Source: Campylobacterales bacterium (GTDB lineage: Bacteria > Campylobacterota > Campylobacteria > Campylobacterales > Hydrogenimonadaceae). From it: DNA of 37,908 bases. A model generated the notes under the pieces. It saw nothing but the letters and a program-made list of their open reading frames with translations, did no database searches and was not told the origin of the DNA. Each line of letters starts with the position of its first letter. The first letter of the stretch is position 1. Position numbers and translations under genes: made by a program. This document shows, piece after piece, positions 8,539 to 15,762 of this stretch. Location: assembly GCA_027081015.1 (NCBI GenBank), contig JALWMA010000066.1, forward strand, positions 10,389 through 48,296, read 5' to 3'.

Positions 8539-10683
8539 GTGAACTCCGATCCCTCCGCGAATATCGCGATACCGGAACTTCCGGATGAACTGAGCGGTCT
8601 GGGCGAAATCGCCCTCAACCTCTGGTGGACGTGGAACCCCAGGGGCAAAAACATCTTCAGGCAGCTAAACCCCTATCTATGGAAAGAGAGCGGGCACAAC
8701 CCGATAGAGATGCTCAAAAAGCTCTCGCCCAAAGAGCTGCAGAGAGCCTGCGACAACGAAAACTTTATGCGCGAATACCGTTACGTCAACGCACTCTTTA
8801 AAGAGTATATGCACGACAAGACGGTCTACAGCGAAGAGGAGCCCCTGCCCATAGCCTACTTCTGTGCCGAATACGGCCTTCACCACTCCGTCCCCATCTA
8901 CTCCGGCGGGCTCGGTTTTCTGGCCGGTGACATCCTGAAAGAGTCGAGCGATATGGGGCTACCGATGGTGGGAATCGGGTTTATGTACCCGCAGGGGTAT
9001 ATCCGCCAGATAATAGGAAGCGACGGCTGGCAGAACGGAACCAACGAGCCTATAAACCGCGATACGGCGCCGATAGAGAGGGTACTCGACGACAGCGGTG
9101 GGCACTTTACGATTCAGGTTCCCTTCATAGACCCTCCCGTCTATGCGGCGGTCTGGAAGATAAACGTCGGCAGGGCCACTCTCTACCTTCTCGATACCGA
9201 TATACAAAAGAATGACCCGTGGGACAGGGAGATATCTTCGAGGCTCTACACTCCAGACATGAACCAGCGCCTGCGTCAGGAGATAGTTCTGGGCATAGGA
9301 GGCTACCGGGTTCTCGAAGAGCTCGGCATCGAGTACTCCATTCTGAATCTGAACGAGGGTCACCCCGCCTTTGCGCTTTTCGAGCGTGTACGTTCGTTTA
9401 TGGAGGATGAGGGGATGGCGCTCGACGATGCGATAGAGGAGGTGAGAAAGAGCTCCGTTTTCACGACCCACACCCCTCTTCAGGCGGGTACCGATGTATA
9501 CGGTTTCGATATGATGAGCCACTACTTCGAAGAGTACTGGAAGCGTCTCGGGATGGACAAAGAGCGTTTCATGGGCTTCGGCATAAACCCGGACGCTCCG
9601 AAGGCGGGGTTCAACATGACTGTACTCGGGCTCAGGATGTGCAGCCACCGCAACGCCGTCAGTAAAAAGCATCGCGACGTTACACGTACTATCTGGAAGA
9701 GTGTATTCGACCACGAAAACGAGAAAGAGGTTCCGATAGATTACGTCACGAACGGTGTGCATATACCTACATGGATAGGCGACGAACTCTTCGAAGAGCT
9801 CGACCGCAAACTGGGAGAGAACTGGCTGCATATGCAGGACAACGAGGATCTTTGGAGCCGCATCGAGGAGATAGACGACAAAAAGATATGGGATCTGCAC
9901 TATATCTACAAGGTGCGTATGGTCAACTTCATAAGAGAGAGGGTGCGGCGCAAATGGGCCGATGAGGGGATAGACCCGCTGGTGGCGATGGCAGAAGGAG
10001 TGATGCTCGATCCCGATGTTTTGACCATAGGGTTCGCGCGGCGTATGACATCGTACAAAAGGCCCGACTTGATACTGCACGATCTCGACCGCCTCGAGAG
10101 GATAATCAACGACTTCGCACGCCCGGTGCAGATAATTTTTGCGGGAAAGGCGCACCCCTCCGACAACCCGGGGAAAAAGATACTTCAGCACATCTTCAAG
10201 ACCGCGCAGGATCCGCGCTTCAGGGGGCGCATAGCGTTTGTGGAGGATTACGGCGAGAGTGTCGCCAAATATCTCGTTAGAGGGTGTGACGTCTGGCTCA
10301 ACAACCCTCTGATTCCGATGGAGGCGTGCGGGACGAGCGGAATGAAGGCGGCTATAAACGGTACGATCCACTGCTCGAGCCTCGACGGATGGTGGCCCGA
10401 AGGTTACAACGGACAAAACGGCTGGGCGTTCGGCGGTGAATCGTCGGACGATGCCGCCGATGCCGCCGCGCTCTACGATACGATCGAGCAGAAGATAGTA
10501 CCTCTTTACTACACGCTGAACGAGAGGGATCTTCCGGGCGGGTGGGTCAGTATGATGAAAGAGTCCATGAGATCGGTGGCGCCGAAGTTCAGCGCCAGAA
10601 GAATGATGAAAGAGTACCTCGGAAAGTTTTATATTCCGGTATCCAAAGAGCTGACCGAAGTAAAAAAAGGAGAAGAGTCATGA
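8539..10683 (+). CDS. glgP: Alpha-glucan (glycogen/maltodextrin) phosphorylase, paralog 1
   Basis: ~715 aa with DUF3417-like N-terminus (LNLWWTWNPRGKNIFRQLNPYLW), AYFCAEYGLHHSVPIYSGGLGFLAGD, SYKRPDLIL, and PLP motif ACGTSGMKAAINGT with Lys. GTG start at 8539 has gggg upstream; ORF track uses TTG at 8524. Confidence 0.93.
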   Translation: MNSDPSANIAIPELPDELSGLGEIALNLWWTWNPRGKNIFRQLNPYLWKESGHNPIEMLKKLSPKELQRACDNENFMREYRYVNALFKEYMHDKTVYSEEEPLPIAYFCAEYGLHHSVPIYSGGLGFLAGDILKESSDMGLPMVGIGFMYPQGYIRQIIGSDGWQNGTNEPINRDTAPIERVLDDSGGHFTIQVPFIDPPVYAAVWKINVGRATLYLLDTDIQKNDPWDREISSRLYTPDMNQRLRQEIVLGIGGYRVLEELGIEYSILNLNEGHPAFALFERVRSFMEDEGMALDDAIEEVRKSSVFTTHTPLQAGTDVYGFDMMSHYFEEYWKRLGMDKERFMGFGINPDAPKAGFNMTVLGLRMCSHRNAVSKKHRDVTRTIWKSVFDHENEKEVPIDYVTNGVHIPTWIGDELFEELDRKLGENWLHMQDNEDLWSRIEEIDDKKIWDLHYIYKVRMVNFIRERVRRKWADEGIDPLVAMAEGVMLDPDVLTIGFARRMTSYKRPDLILHDLDRLERIINDFARPVQIIFAGKAHPSDNPGKKILQHIFKTAQDPRFRGRIAFVEDYGESVAKYLVRGCDVWLNNPLIPMEACGTSGMKAAINGTIHCSSLDGWWPEGYNGQNGWAFGGESSDDAADAAALYDTIEQKIVPLYYTLNERDLPGGWVSMMKESMRSVAPKFSARRMMKEYLGKFYIPVSKELTEVKKGEES

Positions 10684-11693
10684 AAAAGAGAGTAGCCGTA
10701 AACGGACTTGGACGCATAGGGAATCAGGTGCTTAGGCACTATATACACAACCTTCCGGCAGAGTGTGAGATAGTCGCCGCCAATACGTCGAGCGTCGAAG
10801 ATGCCGCATACCTGCTGAAGTACGATTCGGTACACGGCAGGGCCGACTTCGAGATAGAGACGTTCGGTAACGAGAAGCTGGTCATAGACGGGCACGAGAT
10901 CGCGATAGTGAGCTCCCACAATCCGCTGGAGCTTCCTTGGAAAGAGATGGGCATCGATATAGTGCTCGAGTGTACGGGGCACTTTACGGAGCGGAGTGCG
11001 GCTGCCCGGCATATCGAAGCGGGTGCGAAAAAGGTCGTGATATCGGCGCCCGGCAAAAACGTCGACAAGACATTCGTTATGGGCGTGAACGAGAAGGAGT
11101 ATGACGATGCGAAGCACCATGTGGTCTCCAACGCATCGTGTACCACCAACTCCCTTGCACCTGTGATGAAGGTTCTCGAAGAGAGTTTCGGTGTCCAAAA
11201 CGCGATGATCACGACGACACACGCCTATACATCTTCGCAGACCACCGTGGACAAGAGGGCCAAAAAGAGAAGACGCGGCAGGGCGGCGGCGGTCAACATC
11301 ATACCCACGACCACCGGTGCCGCGACTGCGACCGTGGAGGTCATACCTTCGCTCGAGGGCAAAATGGAGGCAATGGCGCTTCGCGTGCCGGTGCCCGACG
11401 GTGCTATAACGGAGGTCGTTGCGCTTCTAAAGAGCGATGTTACTGTCGAGAGCGTCAACGAAGCGTTCAAAAGAGCGTCGGAAGGGGAGCTGAAAGGGAT
11501 ACTGGAGTATTCGACCGAAGAGATTGTCTCTACCGATATAATAGGCAACAGACACTCTTCGATAGTCGATGCGCCATCCACATCCGTAGTGGGCGGCAGG
11601 ATGGTCAAGGTTATGGCATGGTACGACAATGAGTACGGCTACTCTCAGCGACTTTTGGAGCTTGCCGACCATATAGCGAAAAATATGAGATAG
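10680..11693 (+). CDS. gap: Type I glyceraldehyde-3-phosphate dehydrogenase
   Basis: NGLGRIGNQVLRHY, SNASCTTNSLAPV, NIIPTTTGAA, WYDNEYGYSQR; start overlaps glgP stop (ATGA). Confidence 0.96.
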   Translation: MKKRVAVNGLGRIGNQVLRHYIHNLPAECEIVAANTSSVEDAAYLLKYDSVHGRADFEIETFGNEKLVIDGHEIAIVSSHNPLELPWKEMGIDIVLECTGHFTERSAAARHIEAGAKKVVISAPGKNVDKTFVMGVNEKEYDDAKHHVVSNASCTTNSLAPVMKVLEESFGVQNAMITTTHAYTSSQTTVDKRAKKRRRGRAAAVNIIPTTTGAATATVEVIPSLEGKMEAMALRVPVPDGAITEVVALLKSDVTVESVNEAFKRASEGELKGILEYSTEEIVSTDIIGNRHSSIVDAPSTSVVGGRMVKVMAWYDNEYGYSQRLLELADHIAKNMR

Positions 11694-11702
11694 GAGGATG
11701 AG

Positions 11703-12206
11703 ATGAAAAAGACGCTTGTAGCGATATACGAAGACCATGAGGATGCCTCCGAGGCCGTAAAAAAGCTACTTGAAGGGGGTGTCTCGAAAGAGCACATCTA
11801 CGCCCTATCCAAAGGTGAGGATACACCCGAGAAGAGTTTCGAGATCGAAAAGGAGAACGAGAGCATACTCTTCTGGGGCAGACAGGGTGCGATCTGGGGC
11901 GGCCTCTTCGGACTTCTGGCGGGCGGAATCTTTTCGCTGGTACCGGGTTTCGGGCCGATTGTAGCCGCAGGGCCGGTGGTATCGTCACTGGCCGGTTTTC
12001 TGGGCGGAGCGGCGACATTCGGCAGTGCATCGGCGCTTGCGGCGTGGCTTGCCGATTTCAGTATGGAGAAGGCGGAGGCGCTTCACTACGAAAATCTTCT
12101 CAAAGAGGGAAAGATTTTGGTAATCGTGCATGCAAAAGATGATGAGCTGCAGAAGGCCGAGAGAGTGCTCGAAGAGCTCGGCAAAGGCGAAATGAAACTG
12201 CATTAA
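11703..12206 (+). CDS. Glycine-rich general-stress-like membrane-associated protein (DUF1269/YflT-like)
   Basis: 167 aa; ferredoxin-like flanks around a Gly/Ala-rich hydrophobic hairpin (GAIWGGLFGLLAGGIFSLVPGFGPIVAAGP). Confidence 0.6.
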   Translation: MKKTLVAIYEDHEDASEAVKKLLEGGVSKEHIYALSKGEDTPEKSFEIEKENESILFWGRQGAIWGGLFGLLAGGIFSLVPGFGPIVAAGPVVSSLAGFLGGAATFGSASALAAWLADFSMEKAEALHYENLLKEGKILVIVHAKDDELQKAERVLEELGKGEMKLH

Positions 12207-12227
12207 AGCGCCGAAAAAAGGGGTGTT

Positions 12228-12920
12228 ATGAGAGAGTCCAAACTGATTCTGCTGCGCCACGGCGAGAGTCTTTATAACAGAGAGAACCTCTTTACGGGCT
12301 GGACAGATATAGACCTGAGCCAAAAGGGGATAGAGCAGGCCGAAAGGGCGGGAAAAAGATTGGCGGAGAACGATCTTTATCCCGATATCTGTTTCACATC
12401 CTGGCTCAAAAGAGCCATCCATACGGCGCAGATTACTTTGAAAGAGATGGAGTGGGAGCATATCGACTCGATAAGAAGCTGGAAGCTCAACGAGCGGCAC
12501 TACGGCGCCTGGCAGCAGCACAACAAGGATGCCGTAAAAAGAGAGGTGGGCGAAGAGATGTTCATGGCGATCAGACGGGGCTACGACACCCCGCCACCGC
12601 CGCTGAAATCCGGAGACCCGAGACTGCCGGAAAACGACCCCAAATACAGCGGTGTGGACCCCGCTCTGCTTCCGAGGAGCGAATCACTCAAACAGACCCG
12701 TATACGAACTCTGAACTACTTCGCCGAGTCGATTGCCCCGCAGCTGGCACGCGGTAAGTGCGTACTCGTAAGCGCCCACGGCAACTCCCTGCGCGCATTG
12801 GTTATGGCGATAGAGAATCTTACACCGGCGGAGGTGGTAAAACTGGAGATTCCGACTGGAGAGCCGATTCTATACCGCTTCGACGAGACACTTCATCTTC
12901 TGGGAAAGAGATTGCTTTAA
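12228..12920 (+). CDS. gpmA: 2,3-bisphosphoglycerate-dependent phosphoglycerate mutase
   Basis: LILLRHGESLYNRENLFTGWTDIDLSQKG, LNERHYGAWQQHNK, VSAHGNSLRAL. Confidence 0.95.
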   Translation: MRESKLILLRHGESLYNRENLFTGWTDIDLSQKGIEQAERAGKRLAENDLYPDICFTSWLKRAIHTAQITLKEMEWEHIDSIRSWKLNERHYGAWQQHNKDAVKREVGEEMFMAIRRGYDTPPPPLKSGDPRLPENDPKYSGVDPALLPRSESLKQTRIRTLNYFAESIAPQLARGKCVLVSAHGNSLRALVMAIENLTPAEVVKLEIPTGEPILYRFDETLHLLGKRLL

Positions 12921-12923
12921 TGG

Positions 12924-12958
12924 AAACCGGCTAAAAATATCAATTTTTCTCGGTTTTA
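12924..12958 (+). terminator. Candidate intrinsic terminator after gpmA
   Basis: AAACCG-gct-AAAAAT-atca-ATTTTT-ct-CGGTTTT nested stem followed by T-rich sequence. Confidence 0.4.
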
Positions 12959-12963
12959 TTCGA

Positions 12964-12969
12964 TATAAT
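12964..12969 (+). promoter_or_regulatory. TATAAT -10 box upstream of FIST/HK operon
   Basis: Exact TATAAT in cgaTATAATaggggg; leader to the start codon of about 130 nt with an imperfect hairpin. Confidence 0.4.
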
Positions 12970-13102
12970 AGGGGGTATAGGTTACGAAGAGTCCGTTTAG
13001 CCATTGAAAAGGGCTCTTCATAACCTCTTTTGAATGGTCCCCGATATACAATTTGAGAGTAGTGTTTTATTTACGGTTTTATAAAATGATCAAAGGATTT
13101 TT

Positions 13103-14257
13103 TTGCGGCTCGATACATACCTATATACGCCTGAAAGAGGGTGGAACAGACCGTTCGACAGGGGGCTCGATTCTGAAAACAGCCTCGTCATCATTTTCGG
13201 TGATCCGGATATAGATGACGGGCATGTCGGTTTGAAAGAGCTGATCTCGTCATACTCCGAATCGAAAGTAGTGGGGTGTTCGACAGCCGGGGAGATATTT
13301 GAAGATGAGCTCTACTCCGGAGGTATAGCGGCCGCTGTTGTACGTTTTGAGTGCTCCAAAATAAGGGTTGCGGCATGCAGTGTGGATTCCGTCGCAGATG
13401 ACTTTGAAATCGGTGAGAACCTCATAAAGACTCTTGATGATCATGGATCTCTCAGAGCCGTTTTTGTTTTGAGCGACGGCCTCAATGTCAACGGTTCGGA
13501 GCTGACGAGAGGGATAAACAGAAGCCTGGAGCGCTCCAAAGCTGTAGTAACCGGCGCCCTTGCGGGCGATGAGGACCGTTTCGAGTCTACATGGGTCGTT
13601 GTCGGACGTAGATTGAAGCAGAACTATGTGACGGCGGTAGGGTTTTACGGCGACAACATCCATGTGGAGTTCGGTTCGCAGGGGGGATGGGACCGCTTCG
13701 GCATCGACAGGAGGGTGACACGGGCAAAAGGGAACGTACTCTATACGCTCGACAACAAGCCGGCTTTGGAGCTCTATAAGAGATATCTCGGCGAGTATGC
13801 CGACGAACTACCAGCTTCCGGGCTGCTCTTTCCGCTGCAGGTCAAAAGAGGTGACGAGGAGCCCAAGGTCAGGACCATAGTGGCGATAGACGAGAAAGAG
13901 AACTCCATCACGTTCGCCGGAGATATAGAGCAGGGGAGCTCCGCATCTTTCATGAAGGCCAACTTCGACAATCTCGTAAGCGGTGCTGAACATGCCGCAC
14001 TGCAGATCGATAGCGGTGAGAATGAATATGAGGGGGAAGACTCCCTTCTGATAGCGGTAAGCTGCGTCGGCAGAAGGCTTGTGCTGGGCCAAAGAAGCGA
14101 AGATGAACTGGAGGTCGTGAGAGATGTCTTTCCTCCATCGGTAAAGATGGTCGGTTTCTACTCCTACGGTGAGATATCTACACGTACAAACGGGCGGTGT
14201 GACCTTCTAAATCAGACGATGACCCTTACCAGGATATGGGAAAAGTGTACCAAATGA
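13103..14257 (+). CDS. FIST N/C domain signal transduction protein
   Basis: 384 aa; VVGCSTAGEIFEDELYSGGIAAAVVRF, VFVLSDGLNVNGSEL, VVTGALAGDEDRFESTWVV, FYSYGEIS are FIST-type. TTG start with aaagga upstream. Confidence 0.85.
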   Translation: MRLDTYLYTPERGWNRPFDRGLDSENSLVIIFGDPDIDDGHVGLKELISSYSESKVVGCSTAGEIFEDELYSGGIAAAVVRFECSKIRVAACSVDSVADDFEIGENLIKTLDDHGSLRAVFVLSDGLNVNGSELTRGINRSLERSKAVVTGALAGDEDRFESTWVVVGRRLKQNYVTAVGFYGDNIHVEFGSQGGWDRFGIDRRVTRAKGNVLYTLDNKPALELYKRYLGEYADELPASGLLFPLQVKRGDEEPKVRTIVAIDEKENSITFAGDIEQGSSASFMKANFDNLVSGAEHAALQIDSGENEYEGEDSLLIAVSCVGRRLVLGQRSEDELEVVRDVFPPSVKMVGFYSYGEISTRTNGRCDLLNQTMTLTRIWEKCTK

Positions 14258-15156
14258 CAGAAAACAGACTCCTGAAGAGGCAGCTGAAAAAGTGCGGCAT
14301 AGAGTCTATAGACTCGATAGACCCGAAAAAGTTCGAAAAGTTTCTGAAGCTTGTGGAGGCCTCCTACAAAGAGAACGAGAAGAGTCTGAAGATGCTCGAC
14401 CGCTCATTGGAGATAGCCTCCGAAGAGATGCAGGAGGCGCTCGAGAGAAACAGGGAGCAGTCGTGGCGGATGATCCGGCAGTCGAGGCTCGCAACGATGG
14501 GAGAGATGATAAGCATGATCGCCCATCAGTGGAGGCAGCCCCTAAACGCCATAAGCCTGACCGCGTCGGATCTGAAGCTGAAGAAGATGATGGGTGAAGC
14601 CGATGATGCGGCGGTTATAGAGGGGCTTGAGAAGATTGTGACATATGTCCACCACCTTAGTGAGACGATCGAGGATTTCAGGACATTTTTCAAAGCCGGA
14701 AAGAGGCGGGCCGAAATCTCTTTCAAAGAGATTGTGGAGAGCTTGAAGGGAATTATCGAAGCCTCTTTGAAAAAGAGTTCCATCGTCATTGAGTACGACC
14801 TCGACAAGAGCCGGCGCTTTACATGCTATCCGAACGAGATTAAGCAGGTCGTTTTGAACCTCGTGAAAAATTCCGAGGATGTTCTCATGGAGAGGGGGGT
14901 GGAGAACCCCCGCATAGAGATCGAAGCCGGTTTCGAGGATGGTATGCACTATCTTCAGGTACGCGACAACGGCGGGGGAGTCGATCCGGCCATTTTGGGA
15001 CGTATCTTCGAGCCGGACTTCTCCACAAAGGATGAAAAGGGGACAGGAATAGGTCTCTATATGAGCAAAATCATAGTCGAGGAGCACTGCGGCGGTGAAC
15101 TCAGGGTGGAAAACTCCAAAGAGGGTGCCGTCTTTACGATTCTGCTGGAGAGTTGA
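14254..15156 (+). CDS. Soluble sensor histidine kinase, no transmembrane segment, no adjacent response regulator
   Basis: H-box MIAHQWRQPLNAISL; N-box NLVKNSEDVL; G-boxes DNGGGVDPAILGRIFEPDFSTKDEKGTGIGLYMSKIIVEEHCGG. ATGA overlap with FIST gene; ORF track start is 14236. Confidence 0.88.
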   Translation: MTENRLLKRQLKKCGIESIDSIDPKKFEKFLKLVEASYKENEKSLKMLDRSLEIASEEMQEALERNREQSWRMIRQSRLATMGEMISMIAHQWRQPLNAISLTASDLKLKKMMGEADDAAVIEGLEKIVTYVHHLSETIEDFRTFFKAGKRRAEISFKEIVESLKGIIEASLKKSSIVIEYDLDKSRRFTCYPNEIKQVVLNLVKNSEDVLMERGVENPRIEIEAGFEDGMHYLQVRDNGGGVDPAILGRIFEPDFSTKDEKGTGIGLYMSKIIVEEHCGGELRVENSKEGAVFTILLES

Positions 15157-15213
15157 TCGGATGTTATAGACTCTTTTGCTATAGTTTCGGTATTGCGGAA
15201 GGGAGCGCTGCCG

Positions 15214-15621
15214 ATGTCAGACCTTCTTCAGAATAGCGTCTTGCAGTTTGTCGAACACTTTAAAAGCCATACCGGTCTGTTTGTACTCTTTTCCGCATTT
15301 TCGAAACTATTCCAAGGCCTGGATTTCTGATACCAGGTTCGATTTCTTCTTATGGGGTTGTTCAGAGGCTGCACCGCTTCAATATCGGAATGTACTCGTC
15401 TTTGTCGTTGCGTACTTACGGTACGGGAGTGGTTTTTTGAAAAACCGTGTTGCATATTTCGGAGAAGACGGCCGATACCACACTCCGTTTTCTCAACTAT
15501 ATGTAGCGAAGTCGGTATTCAAAGCAGGATTTCACAGGCTTTGAAAGAGATTTTCATTTTCGGCTTCTATCTACAACTTATCGAAGATCTGAACGAATCA
15601 CAGGCTTTTCGACAGAATTGA
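15214..15621 (+). pseudogene. Possible decayed coding region of unknown family
   Basis: ATG at 15214 (ggaaggga upstream) opens MSDLLQNSVLQFVEHFKSHTGLFVLFSAFSKLFQGLDF*, then the same frame reopens to 15621. No intact ORF in a ~600-bp gap. Confidence 0.2.
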
Positions 15622-15762
15622 TCGGAAAATATTTCCAAAATCGTGTTCCGTTATACTCTATTATGATTATGATGATTATGTAGGCCGCCTGCCGCAAAAG
15701 AGCGGCTCTTCACGGCCATATTTCTACGACGTACCGTATGGCACTAACGGCTTTCTAAGATA

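Noticed and set aside
8959-10416. 485-aa minus-strand ORF opposite glgP1
   Set aside because: Antisense to a well-supported gene; no domain recognised.
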